NCBI GenBank assembly: GCA_023415235.1
Contig: JAEZLP010000043.1
Coordinates: 1-64,000, forward strand
Source: Bacillota bacterium
Lineage (GTDB): Bacteria; Bacillota; Clostridia; Peptostreptococcales; Anaerovoracaceae
Direction of reading: 5' to 3'
Length of the DNA stretch: 64,000 nt
Shown here one piece after another: positions 17,682-27,400 of the stretch; the first letter of the stretch is position 1; each line of letters starts with the position of its first letter. Both the position numbers and the translations under genes were made by a program. The notes under the pieces were generated by a model that did not search any database, had not been told where the DNA came from, and saw only the letters and a list, made by a program, of their open reading frames with translations.

Positions 17682-17870
17682 TTATCGATTATTGTTATTA
17701 TTCTGGTTGTTTCTCAAATCATTGTTGTTGGCATTGCGCAGATCTCTGTTTTGGTTGTTGCGCAGATCCCTGTTGTCCTGGGTGTTTCGCAGGTCCTTGT
17801 TGTCCTGAGTGTTGCGCAGGTCTCTGTTTTGAGAATTGTCCAAATTATCAAAGTTGCTTCTGTTATCCAT
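17682..17870 (-). CDS. Small Asn/Asp/Arg-rich DLRN repeat protein
   Basis: A 62-residue protein made almost entirely of D, N, R, L, Q and T. Five copies of DLRN are spaced 8-9 residues apart (as in RDLRNTQDN, KDLRNTQDN, RDLRNNQN), ending in a poly-Asn run. I start it at 17870 (MDNRSNF) because GGGAGGTGA lies just upstream; the longer frame to 17909 ignores this site. It has its own terminator and no close same-strand neighbour. I do not recognise the family. The composition suggests an extended or intrinsically disordered chain. The strong ribosome binding site and terminator argue that it is real. Confidence 0.7.
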   Translation of the reverse strand: MDNRSNFDNLDNSQNRDLRNTQDNKDLRNTQDNRDLRNNQNRDLRNANNNDLRNNQNNNNNR

Positions 17871-18023
17871 TACTTTCACCTCCCTTATTATTATTCTCAG
17901 AGGCCTCATATTTATACAAAATTATTTCTGCAATCGGAATGTTTTTCTGGGCAAACTAATATTAAATCATTATCTCATTTTGAAAATTTTTTGCGTGATG
18001 TATGATAAAAGGAGGCTGGACAA

Positions 18024-18191
18024 ATGGCAGAGAACAGATATAAGGAGTTTCACATGAGAATCCCCGTGGAAAACCACGCCACTGCTGCCTGGGCTGACCG
18101 TGAAACTCTGAAGGAAGTATCCCGGGTGAATCTTCCCGATGAAAATCTTGTGGCGGAAGCCAAGGAATACGTAGATGAAAATCATAAGTAA
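18024..18191 (+). CDS. DUF3787-type small protein
   Basis: A 55-residue protein (MAENRYKEFHMRIPVENHATA..., ending KEYVDENHK). The FHMRIPVENHATAAWAD core matches my recollection of clostridial DUF3787 proteins, a small family often annotated as spore proteins. The ATG at 18024 is preceded by AGGAGG. There are no membrane segments and no cysteines. It is tail-to-tail with the RND pump gene, with a hairpin between. The function is unknown and the spore link is known family annotation, not seen here. Confidence 0.75.
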   Translation: MAENRYKEFHMRIPVENHATAAWADRETLKEVSRVNLPDENLVAEAKEYVDENHK

Positions 18192-18211
18192 ATTCTGAAG
18201 AGCGATTTCAT

Positions 18212-18239
18212 AAAAACGCCTCCTTTAAAAGGAGGCGTT
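18212..18239 (-). terminator. Terminator at the end of the RND pump gene
   Basis: AACGCCTCC (18215-18223) pairs with GGAGGCGTT (18231-18239). The stop codon of the pump gene sits in the loop, and TTTTTA follows on the minus strand. It also faces the DUF3787 gene from the other side. Confidence 0.7.
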
Positions 18240-21200
18240 CAGCTTGACTTTTAAATCGTCCAGCAGGGTGTATATGACCGGTACCACCAGCAGCGTCAGT
18301 ATTGTGGAAGAAACAAGCCCGCCTACTATGGCAATTGCCAGTGGCTGCCGCAATTCCGCCCCTGTGCCGGAATCCAACGCGGAGGGAAGCATGCCAAGGA
18401 TCATAGCGAGAGTCGTCATCATGATGGGTCTCAGTCGAATTAATCCCGCCTCGAGGATCGCTTGTTTCCGATCCAGACCCTCAGCCCGGCGTTTTTTAAT
18501 GAAATCAACAATCAATATGGCATTTTTGGTGACCAGGCCCATTAGGAAAATAATTCCGATCAATCCAACGACGCTGAGGCCCAAGCCTGAGAGAAACAGC
18601 GACATCATGGCGCCGACCACAGCCAGAGGCAGGGAAAACATGATCGACAGCGGATCAATCCAGCTTTCAAACTGAGCCGCCAGTATCAGGAAGATAAACA
18701 AGACTCCCAACACCATGACCCGGACCAGATCCTTCATCGCATCCGATGTTTCCTTCTGATCCCCTCCCTGGTTGATCACAATCCCTTCCGGCGGCGGCAA
18801 TTCCTGATTCAGTTTTTTTAGAAACAGCTTGTTTAATTCGGAGGAGGAAATACCGATAAAGTTTGTCTGAACCTGGACGTCTCTGCTTTTATCATACCGT
18901 TCCATTCGGGAGGAGCCGGTAATATATTCCTTTTCGGTCACCTGTTCAAGGGGGACTATTGCCCCCGTGGTACGGCTGGTCAAATAAATTCCATTTAAGC
19001 TTTCGATTCCCTCATTTATGCTGTCCCTGATACTGACGGTCACATCAATTCTATCCCCCTGATCTTCATATTGTCCTACGGTTGTTCCGCTGAACAAAGT
19101 GTGCAGTGCGCCGGCGACGCTTGCGGGCGCAACGCCCAGATCTGCCGCAGCGCTTCGATCTACAGTGATCCTGGTCTCCGGCTTGCCCGCTCTATAGCTG
19201 ACCCCCGTATCCACAGTCCCGGAAATGCCCGCCAGGAGCTGTTTTGCCTTCCAGCTGTAGTCCACAAGCTGACCGAAGTCGTTCCCCTGAATATGGAGGG
19301 AATACCGTCTTCCTTCTCCTTGGTTCATGCTTCTGCTTCCGGTCACACAGAGCTCTAGTCCCGGAAGCTGCCTAATCTTGTCTCTCATATCGGCTGCAAT
19401 TTCATCACAGCTTCGTTTTCTGTCCCTTTTGTCGGTAATGCTGATGGTATAGTTGATGCTGTCACGTTGAATGGTCGCGTATACCAATGTGACGTCCGGA
19501 TCCTTCTCGATGATTTTTCCGATTTGCTGCGCTTTTTTTTCGGCCGCCTTCAGAGAAAGACCGGAATCCAGATCTGCATCGATGTTGATGATCCCTTTGT
19601 CCTCCGCCGGCAAAAAATTCATACCCATTAGGGGAATCAGCGCCAGGCTGGCTAAAAATATGGCGCCGGCCAGAAGCATCGTCTTAATCCTGTGGTTCAG
19701 AACCAGGCCCAGAATTTTTTGATAGAAAATCGCAAGAATTTCAAATTGCAGGTTGAACCAGACGAGAAATCTCCCGAGCCAGGTTTTCGGCTCCTTTGCC
19801 TCCTCATCTCTAACGTACCTAGACGCCATCAGCGGTACCAGTGTAAAGGAGACAAACAGAGAAATCATGACTGCAAAAGCGACGGTCAGTCCGAACTCCT
19901 TGAAGAAGGTGCCCATCATCCCCGGCATCGCCGCCATGGGAAGAAATACAGCCACTATGGTCAGGGTGGTGGCCAGAACAGCAAGGCTGATTTCCCGTGT
20001 TGCCTCTCTGGCCGCCTGAAGCGGAGGTTTTCCCATCCGTAGATGCCGGACGATATTTTCGATTACAACAATGGCATCGTCAACCAAAAGTCCTACGGAA
20101 AGCGCCATCCCCATGAGGGTCATCAAATTCAAAGTAAAGCCCATAAACTTCATTGCCGCAAAGGTTGTGATGATAGACGTGGGAAGTGAAATAGCGCTGA
20201 TCGCAGTGCTGCCAAGCGTGCGAAGGAACAGAAAAATGATGAGCACCGCCAGTATGCAGCCTTCGATCATGGTTTTTTTGACGCCGTCCACCGTATTCCT
20301 TATCGATTGGGAATTGTCGTACACCACTTGTATCTGAACACCCTCCGGAAGGGCGCCTTTTATTTGCTCGTTTTTTTCTTTTACCGCATCGGTTACCACC
20401 ACCGTATTGGTACCGGATTGTTTCAGGATGTCAATTCCAATGCATTGTTTTCCATTCAAAGAGGATAGGCTGTATTGGTCCTTTACTCCGTCCACAACCT
20501 CTGCCACATCGCCCACGAGGATCTCTCTGTCGCCCAGAGCGGTTATTGTAATTTCATTAAAGTCTTCCACCCTTCTAATGCTGCTATAGGTGCGCAGAGT
20601 AACCTCCCGGGATTCATCGATAATCTTGCCCGTGGGCACATCGATATTGTCGCTGCTCAGCGCGCCGATCACATGGTCAATGGAAAGATGAAACGCTGCC
20701 AGTCTGTCCTTGTCGACTTTGATTTGGATCTCCCGCTGCGACCCGCCGTTAATCTTAACTGCACCCACGCCGTTCACCGTATTGACGACAGGCACGACGA
20801 CGTCATCCACCAGATCGGTGAGCGCCGTCCGGCTCAGGCTTCCTGTCAGCGCAAGAGACAGCACCGGCGTATCATTCATTTCAAATCTTGATATGATCGG
20901 TTCCTCGATGTCCTGCGGGAGCGTGGAGCGGATACTGCTGATTTTTGTCCGCACATCCTGTGCGGCGTCGTTGGACACTCTATCGCCGTCAAATTCCACC
21001 ACAGTAACGGAATAGCTTTCTCCCACATAGCTGGTGGTGTGTTTCGCGCCGGAAATCTGTCCCACCGCTTCCTCCACCTGCTTTGTGATTTTGGCTTCCA
21101 TCTGATCCGGCGAGGCGCCCGGCAGATTGATCTGGACCATGGCATAGGGAATATTGGTTTCCGGCATGTCGTTGAGATTTAAATCCATAAAGCTTGCAAA

Positions 21201-21275
21201 GCCTACCGCCAGCAGCGCCATGATGACAACGACGGCAAAAACAGGCCGCTTTAAACTAATATCGGTTAAAAACAA
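18225..21275 (-). CDS. RND-family efflux pump permease (AcrB/SwrC-like)
   Basis: A 1016-residue resistance-nodulation-division transporter of the hydrophobe/amphiphile (HAE1) type. It has the usual duplicated layout: a TM1 helix, a large extracytoplasmic loop (about 30-330), TM2-TM6 with the proton-relay pair in GLLVDDAIVVIENI (about residues 395-408), a second large loop, and the last helices with GLVTKNAILIVDF. The start is a TTG at 21275, two bases after the adaptor gene's stop, so the two are co-translated. No outer-membrane factor gene is present, as expected in a Gram-positive. The substrate is unknown; lipopeptides, bile salts or antibiotics are typical for relatives. Confidence 0.93.
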   Translation of the reverse strand: MFLTDISLKRPVFAVVVIMALLAVGFASFMDLNLNDMPETNIPYAMVQINLPGASPDQMEAKITKQVEEAVGQISGAKHTTSYVGESYSVTVVEFDGDRVSNDAAQDVRTKISSIRSTLPQDIEEPIISRFEMNDTPVLSLALTGSLSRTALTDLVDDVVVPVVNTVNGVGAVKINGGSQREIQIKVDKDRLAAFHLSIDHVIGALSSDNIDVPTGKIIDESREVTLRTYSSIRRVEDFNEITITALGDREILVGDVAEVVDGVKDQYSLSSLNGKQCIGIDILKQSGTNTVVVTDAVKEKNEQIKGALPEGVQIQVVYDNSQSIRNTVDGVKKTMIEGCILAVLIIFLFLRTLGSTAISAISLPTSIITTFAAMKFMGFTLNLMTLMGMALSVGLLVDDAIVVIENIVRHLRMGKPPLQAAREATREISLAVLATTLTIVAVFLPMAAMPGMMGTFFKEFGLTVAFAVMISLFVSFTLVPLMASRYVRDEEAKEPKTWLGRFLVWFNLQFEILAIFYQKILGLVLNHRIKTMLLAGAIFLASLALIPLMGMNFLPAEDKGIINIDADLDSGLSLKAAEKKAQQIGKIIEKDPDVTLVYATIQRDSINYTISITDKRDRKRSCDEIAADMRDKIRQLPGLELCVTGSRSMNQGEGRRYSLHIQGNDFGQLVDYSWKAKQLLAGISGTVDTGVSYRAGKPETRITVDRSAAADLGVAPASVAGALHTLFSGTTVGQYEDQGDRIDVTVSIRDSINEGIESLNGIYLTSRTTGAIVPLEQVTEKEYITGSSRMERYDKSRDVQVQTNFIGISSSELNKLFLKKLNQELPPPEGIVINQGGDQKETSDAMKDLVRVMVLGVLFIFLILAAQFESWIDPLSIMFSLPLAVVGAMMSLFLSGLGLSVVGLIGIIFLMGLVTKNAILIVDFIKKRRAEGLDRKQAILEAGLIRLRPIMMTTLAMILGMLPSALDSGTGAELRQPLAIAIVGGLVSSTILTLLVVPVIYTLLDDLKVKLNASF

Positions 21276-21277
21276 AT

Positions 21278-22393
21278 CTATTCCCCCTCTCCGCTCACTG
21301 TCACAGGATCGCCGTCCTGGAGGGAGCTGAGGTTCGTCGTTATGATGAGGTCACCTGCTTTCAACCCGGAAACGATCTCGGCGGTATCGGTGCTGATCTC
21401 TCCGATTTCCACCGATACTCTGCGAGCCGTATTGTCTTCCATGGTGAATACGAAATACGCTCCCTCGCTACCGATTACGGCCTCCATGGGCACCGCGAGG
21501 ATTGACCGTTTTTCCGGATCCGGTATCTCAATCAATCCGAACGTACCGGAATTAAGCCTTCCGTCCCTGTTGTCAATTTCAACGAGACAGTCAAATGCTC
21601 TCGTCTGGCTATTGGCGGAAGCGGCAATGGTTTTCACCGTTCCGCCGTAGGCGGTTGTGTCGTCCCGGTCCAGCCTGAGCGATACCTCCTGCCCTTCCGA
21701 AATCTTGTTCAGATCCTCCCGCATCAGTTGGATCTCCGCCCTGATGGAGGAGTTGTCTCTAACCGCTGCAATGACGGTTCCCGAATTGACAAATTGCCCG
21801 ATGTTCAAATTTTTTCCCCCGATTTCTCCGCTGATCGGCGCCCTGATTACGCTGTCCTCCACCGCATTGGTGATGGTGGCGATGTCAACCTTCCTCAGCT
21901 CGACATTGGCCTGCATGGTTTTATAGGCCTGTTCCGCATTTTCGTAATCCATTCTTGAGCAAGCCCCCTGCTCGTAAAGAGTTTTCGCGTTGCCGTAATC
22001 TCTCAGGGCGGAATCAAGGGCCAGCTGCAGCTTGTTCAGATCCAGTTTTGCACTTTTCAGCCTATTCTGCAGTTCCTCGTCATCCAAGTAGGCCAGCGGC
22101 TGTCCTACCTCAACCCGATCTCCATTTTCAAATTCGATGCGGATTACCTGCCCCGGCACTTTCGCGCTGACAGCTGCTTCTTCCACCGGTTTCAGATTTG
22201 TCTTATAAGTCAGACTGCTCTGCGATTCCAGGTATTGGACTTTCTTTACCTCTACGGCAACCGTATCAGACGTCTCCCCGTCCCTGTCCGGCTCACTCCC
22301 GGCAAACGCCCTGGCGCCGAGGAGCAGAGCAAAGATCAGGGCAATGGCGGCGATGGCCATTTTTTTCTGCTTTAAGTAATTTTTTATATCCAT
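21278..22393 (-). CDS. RND efflux periplasmic adaptor (HlyD/MFP family)
   Basis: Membrane fusion protein partner of the downstream RND permease. I start it at 22393 (MDIKNYLKQKK), which has AAGGGGG five bases before it; the frame extending to 22462 lacks such a site. The 371-residue protein has one N-terminal anchor helix (about 13-31), a biotinyl-lipoyl-like domain (SAKVPGQVIRIEFENGD), a coiled-coil hairpin (about 110-180) and a C-terminal beta-barrel. Head-to-head with it is a two-component system, with 210 bases between the start codons, so regulation of the pump by that system is likely. Confidence 0.9.
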   Translation of the reverse strand: MDIKNYLKQKKMAIAAIALIFALLLGARAFAGSEPDRDGETSDTVAVEVKKVQYLESQSSLTYKTNLKPVEEAAVSAKVPGQVIRIEFENGDRVEVGQPLAYLDDEELQNRLKSAKLDLNKLQLALDSALRDYGNAKTLYEQGACSRMDYENAEQAYKTMQANVELRKVDIATITNAVEDSVIRAPISGEIGGKNLNIGQFVNSGTVIAAVRDNSSIRAEIQLMREDLNKISEGQEVSLRLDRDDTTAYGGTVKTIAASANSQTRAFDCLVEIDNRDGRLNSGTFGLIEIPDPEKRSILAVPMEAVIGSEGAYFVFTMEDNTARRVSVEIGEISTDTAEIVSGLKAGDLIITTNLSSLQDGDPVTVSGEGE

Positions 22394-22477
22394 AAAAACC
22401 CCCTTGATTTTTGTGCCTGATTTTTCATATGGGCCGAAACCGTTGTTTCTAATGCTTTCCATTTTTGTCTGGGGCTA

Positions 22478-22486
22478 TGATATAAT
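22478..22486 (+). promoter_or_regulatory. Extended -10 promoter of the two-component operon
   Basis: TGA-TATAAT (22478-22486) is a TGn extended -10 element with no good -35 box. It lies about 118 bases before the response regulator start and 38 bases before the tandem repeat at 22524. Confidence 0.5.
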
Positions 22487-22523
22487 ACGTTTATTAAGCC
22501 AAGATTAAAAAAAGGTGAGATAA

Positions 22524-22545
22524 AGTTAATATTCAGTTAATATTT
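22524..22545 (+). promoter_or_regulatory. Tandem 11-bp direct repeat, likely response-regulator site
   Basis: AGTTAATATTC (22524-22534) is followed directly by AGTTAATATTT (22535-22545). Two direct repeats with an 11-bp period are the standard site of an OmpR/PhoB-type dimer. A TTATAG box follows four bases later. It lies between the divergent pump and regulator genes. Confidence 0.62.
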
Positions 22546-22603
22546 CCATTATAGAATTCCTGAAAAAAGATCATACCGAAAGGTATCGGAACGGAGATGG
22601 AGT

Positions 22604-23278
22604 ATGTTCAACATTCTTGTCGTTGAGGATGATCCGAAGCTGTGCAGCATCTACAGCACCATTCTGAAAATGAATCGGTATCATCCCTTTATTGCCTGCA
22701 ACGGGCAGGCTGCTTTGGAAATACTGGATAAGGAGTATATCGATTTGCTGATTACCGATATCATGATGCCTGATATGGATGGTTACGAGCTGACCCGAAT
22801 CCTCAGGGAGCACGGGTATGGGATGCCGATCCTTATGGTAACTGCAAAGGAAAGCTTTCACGATAAGAAAAAAGGGTTTCTGCTGGGTACGGACGATTAT
22901 ATGGTGAAGCCGGTAAACTGGGATGAAATGATTTTGAGAATCGGAGCGCTTCTAAGGCGGGCCAGCATGGTGAACGAGCGGAAGATCACATGCGGGAGCA
23001 CAATTCTTGATCTCGACTCCCTGACGGTGATTCATGGAGAAAGTGTTGCGGTACTGCCCCTGAAGGAATTCAATCTTCTCTACAAGCTGCTGGCCAATCC
23101 GAATAAAATCTTTACCCGTCAGCAGCTGATGGACGAAATCTGGGGAATGGATTCCGAATCGGACGAACGGACCGTGGACGTGCACATCAACCACTTAAGG
23201 GAACGGTTCCGATCCTGCGGCGATTTTGATATTGTTACCGTCAGGGGTTTGGGGTATAAGGCGGTGAAAAACTCTTGA
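22604..23278 (+). CDS. OmpR/PhoB-family response regulator
   Basis: A 224-residue two-component response regulator. The receiver domain (1-115) has the acidic pair D9/D10, the phosphoacceptor D52 in LLITDIMMPDMDG, T80 and K102. The C-terminal winged helix (about 130-222) contains the recognition-helix stretch DERTVDVHINHLRERF. It overlaps the histidine kinase gene by four bases. The divergent RND pump and the tandem 11-bp repeat in between suggest that it controls the pump and itself. Confidence 0.93.
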   Translation: MFNILVVEDDPKLCSIYSTILKMNRYHPFIACNGQAALEILDKEYIDLLITDIMMPDMDGYELTRILREHGYGMPILMVTAKESFHDKKKGFLLGTDDYMVKPVNWDEMILRIGALLRRASMVNERKITCGSTILDLDSLTVIHGESVAVLPLKEFNLLYKLLANPNKIFTRQQLMDEIWGMDSESDERTVDVHINHLRERFRSCGDFDIVTVRGLGYKAVKNS

Positions 23279-24378
23279 AACACTTGAAACAGCACCTGAT
23301 CCATTTTAAAAGAAAAAACAATTCCAGCTTGTGGGTCGTCTTTGCAGTATTTGTTTTTTTCATTATCTTTATCAGCTATACCATTTTGCTGGTCTTGTAC
23401 TATCTGATGTATCAGATTCGTTTTCCCGTCACCCTTCAGCTGGCGTTGTACGAACCGCCTCTCGCATTGTTTTTCCTAATCAGCGTTGTCATCGTCATGT
23501 CGATCAGCATCCTGGCCGGGAAACAGGTTTTCGGCCCCGTCGGAGAAATCAGCCATGCTTTGACAAAGGTAGCAAAAGGCGATTTCAGCGTAAATCTGAA
23601 ATACACGGGATTTGTGGGAGAGCTTTCGGAAATGTGCGCCAACTTCAATGCAATGACCCGTGAGCTTGGTCATATGGAAACCCTTCGAAGCGATTTTGTC
23701 ACCTCGGTCTCCCATGAGTTCAAGACGCCCCTGGCTGCCATTGAGGGCTGTGCAACCATTCTGCAAAATCCCGATCTGAATGACTTCGAGGTTCGGGAGT
23801 ACGCCCGGAAAATCAGCGAAAGCACCAGGCAGCTGGCAAAGCTGTCCAGCAATGTGCTGATGATCTCCAACCTGGAAAACCGGGAAATCATCACAGAGAT
23901 GACCGAATTTCGCCTTGATGAGCAGATCCGCCAGGCGATCCTGTTTCTGGAGCCTCTGTGGGAGAGTAAAAGCATCAATATGAGCATAGATCTCGATTAT
24001 GAAATCTTTTACGGAAACGAGGAGCTGCTGATGCAGATCTGGCTGAACCTCATCGGCAACGCAATTAAATTTACGCCGAAAAACGGAGAGGTTTCCGTTT
24101 CTTTGAAGCACAGCCAAAAGGATGTGAGTGTAACGGTTTCGGATACGGGAATCGGCATGTCCGCCGAAGTAAGGCATCATATTTTTGACAAGTTTTATCA
24201 GGCGGACCGTTCCGGCTATACCGATGGAAACGGACTTGGGCTGTCTCTTGTCAAACGAATCGTTGATCTTTGCCGCGGCGAGATTACGGTGCAAAGCGAA
24301 CCCGGAGAGGGGTCCAGCTTTGTCATTTTACTTCCGGTCCTGCCGAAGCCGGATGGCAGCGGCGCCGATTTTTTCTGA
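23275..24378 (+). CDS. Sensor histidine kinase
   Basis: A 367-residue membrane kinase with two N-terminal transmembrane helices (about 19-48 and 60-82) separated by a very short external segment, so it may sense the membrane itself. A HAMP domain follows, then the H-box SVSHEFKTP (His147), the N-box NLIGNAIKF, and the ATP-lid motifs DTGIGM and GLGLSL. The start is a TTG at 23275 overlapping the regulator's TGA by four bases, indicating translational coupling. Kinases of this layout beside efflux pumps usually detect cell-envelope antibiotics, but the signal is unknown here. Confidence 0.92.
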   Translation: MKHLKQHLIHFKRKNNSSLWVVFAVFVFFIIFISYTILLVLYYLMYQIRFPVTLQLALYEPPLALFFLISVVIVMSISILAGKQVFGPVGEISHALTKVAKGDFSVNLKYTGFVGELSEMCANFNAMTRELGHMETLRSDFVTSVSHEFKTPLAAIEGCATILQNPDLNDFEVREYARKISESTRQLAKLSSNVLMISNLENREIITEMTEFRLDEQIRQAILFLEPLWESKSINMSIDLDYEIFYGNEELLMQIWLNLIGNAIKFTPKNGEVSVSLKHSQKDVSVTVSDTGIGMSAEVRHHIFDKFYQADRSGYTDGNGLGLSLVKRIVDLCRGEITVQSEPGEGSSFVILLPVLPKPDGSGADFF

Positions 24379-24387
24379 TAGATAGCT

Positions 24388-24418
24388 AAAAGCTCCAGTT
24401 TAAATAACTGGAGCTTTT
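24388..24418. terminator. Bidirectional terminator between the kinase and nifJ
   Basis: Perfect 13-bp stem AAAAGCTCCAGTT (24388-24400) with AACTGGAGCTTTT (24406-24418), five-base loop, T-runs on both strands. It serves the convergent kinase and nifJ genes. Confidence 0.88.
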
Positions 24419-24421
24419 CTT

Positions 24422-27400
24422 TTAGAAGATCTGCTGCTCCGACAACTGCTTCCGTCTTCTGTTTTTAAATTCAGACTCGGCTGCGCTCTGCTCAAACAGC
24501 ACCGCAGCCCTTTCCGGATATACGTTTTCCAATTGGGAGTAGCGGATCTCGCCCTCCAGGAATTGTCTGTAATCCCCGGTTGGCTCCTTGGAGTCCACGA
24601 TGAGGGGATTTTTTCCCTCCTTCCGCAGATCTGGATTGTACCGGAACAGCTGCCAATAGCCGCATTCCACCGCTTTCTTTTCCTCCATGATACTGGTTCC
24701 CATTCCTGTTTTTATTCCATGGCTTACGCAAGGAGCATAGGCGATCAAAAGGGAGGGACCCCGATAGCGTTCCGCCTCTGTGATTGCTTTGATGGTCTGG
24801 TTCATGTCCGCTCCCATGGCGATCTGTGCTACATAGACGTTGCCATAGGTCATTGCCATCAGCGCCAGATCCTTCTTCTTCGATCCCTTTCCCGCAGCGG
24901 CAAGCTTTGCAACCGCTCCTGCCGGCGTGGACTTGGAGGCTTGCCCTCCGGTATTGGAATAAATTTCCGTATCCATGACAAAGAGGTTGATGTCGTCGCC
25001 CATGGCCACCACATGATCCAGCCCGCCGTAGCCGATATCATACGCCCATCCGTCTCCCCCGATGGCCCATACGGAGGGCTTTATCAGGAAATCCCTCAGC
25101 TGAAGGATTTCCATGGTCACGGAATTCTTCTCCATTTCGTGTTCGCATGCCAAAATGGTTTTGGCGGCCTGCTCTGATGCTTCCCCATCCTCCATATGCT
25201 CAATCCATGCTTGGAAGCTCTCTTTGAGATAAACGGAAATGTCCGTATCCATCGCCTGCCGCATCAAGTCCGCAAGCTTTCTTCGAATCTGCCCGAAACC
25301 CAGGGCCATGCCGAATCCAAACTCGGCCGCGTCTTCAAAGAGCGGATTGATCCAGGCGGGGCCCCTTCCCTCTTGATCGGTGGTATAGGCGATGGACGGG
25401 GCGTAGGCTCCCCAGATTGAGGAGCAGCCGGTGGCGTTGGAGACGAGCATTCTTCTTCCGAAGAGCTGGGTCAGAAGCCTGATATATGGAGTTTCCCCGC
25501 AGCCCGGGCAGGCTCCGTTGAACTCCAACAGCGGCCTTGAAAACTGGCTTCCGATGACGGTTCGGGTGTCCGCCAGTTCACTCTTATCCGTAACGGTCAT
25601 GGCAAACTCCCAGTTTTCCGCCTCCATTTCGATTTCCTCATCGGCGGGCTTCATGATCAGAGCCTTTCCCTTTGCCGGGCAGATATCGGCGCAGTTGGAA
25701 CAGCCGGTGCAGTCCAGAGGCGACACCTGAATCCGGTATTGGAGATGAGCAAGGCCTTTGCCCGCCGCATCCTTTGTCTTGAAGGTTTCCGGCTTTCTTT
25801 CCGCCTCCTCTTCATTGAGTAAAAACGGGCGGATGGTGGCGTGGGGACAGATATAGGCGCAGCGGTTGCACTGGATGCATTTGTCGATCTGCCATTCCGG
25901 AATCATGGGCGCGATTCCGCGCTTTTCATAGGCCGTCGTTCCCAGCGGATAGGTGCCGTCCTCCATGCCGGCGAAGGCGCTGACAGGCAGCTCGTCGCCC
26001 TCATGCCTCGACATCGGCCTCTGCAGGCGTTTCACAAAATCAGGCTCGTCCTTCTCTTCCTGCTCTTCTTCCTCCGCATTCTTCCAGGATGCAGGAACCT
26101 CAATTTTGTTCAGCGCCGCAATGGCATGATCCACTGCGTCGATATTCTTTCGGACGATGTCCTCGCCCTTTTTTCCGTACATCTTCTCAATGTGCTTTTT
26201 CAGGTATCCCAGCGCTTCCTCCACAGGTATGATCTTTGCCAGATTGAAGAACACCGCCTGCATGACCATGTTGATCCGGTTCCCCAGGCCTGCCTCCGCG
26301 GCAATCTTCATCGCATTGATGGTATAGAACTCAATTTGATTGTTTGCAATGTATCGCCGTATGCTGGCGGGAATCCGTTCCTCAAGCTCTTCCTTCTGCC
26401 AGGTGCAGTTGAGAACGAAGGTCCCCTTTTCCTTAAGCCCCTTCAGCAGGTCGTACTGATAGAGAAAGGACTGGTTGTGGCAGGCGATGTAGTCGGCGTT
26501 ATAAACCAGATAGGGGGAACGAATGGGATTCTCTCCGAACCTCAGATGGGAGACTGTGGTTCCTCCTGATTTTTTGCTGTCATAGGAGAAATACGCCTGA
26601 ACCTTTCTGTTTGTATTGTCTCCGATGATCTTTGCCGCCGCCTTGTTGGCCCCTACAGTGCCGTCGGAACCAAGACCGTAGATCTTGCAGCTTACCGTGC
26701 CTGCCGGAATCGTATCCACGATATCCTCTTCAGGAAGAGAGGTATTATTCAGATCGTCAATGATGCCCACCGTAAAACCGTCCTTTGGATGCTCCTGCTT
26801 CAGGTTGTGATAAACCGCTATGATCTGGGAGGGCCGGGTATCCTTGGAGGAAAGTCCGTATCTTCCGCCTACGGTCAAAACCTTCTCAAAATCATTGCTT
26901 TCATTGTCATCGGGATCAAAGGTCCTGATATAGCTGTGGTTGTTTTTCAATGCCTTCACAACATCCAGATAAAGAGGCTCTCCCGGCGCCCCCGGCTCCT
27001 TTGTTCTATCAAGCACCGCGATCCGTTTTACGGTTTTCGGAAGGGCCTCAATGAGATGCCGCTCCGAGAAGGGACGGTACAGATGAACTTTAACAACGCC
27101 CACCTTTTCCCCTTTTCCGGTCAGATAGTCCACGGTTTCATGAATGGTATCGCAGACCGAACCCATGGCTACAATCACATATTCCGCATCCTGCGCCCCG
27201 TAATAGTCAAAAATCCGGTAGCTGCGCCCCGTTAATTCATGGAGCTTGTCCATATAACCCTGTACGATTTCGGGAACCGCTTCATAAAACGGATTGGCGC
27301 ATTCTCTCTGCTGGAAATAGATGTCCGGATTCTGGGTCGTACCTCTGGCTACCGGCCGCTGGGGATTCAGAGAGCGGTTCCGGAAGGCTTCTATTGCTTC

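Noticed and set aside
24533..25177. Long open frames opposite nifJ, also at 25841-26569
   Set aside because: Shadows of a highly conserved gene in another frame; their composition is not that of a folded or membrane protein family.
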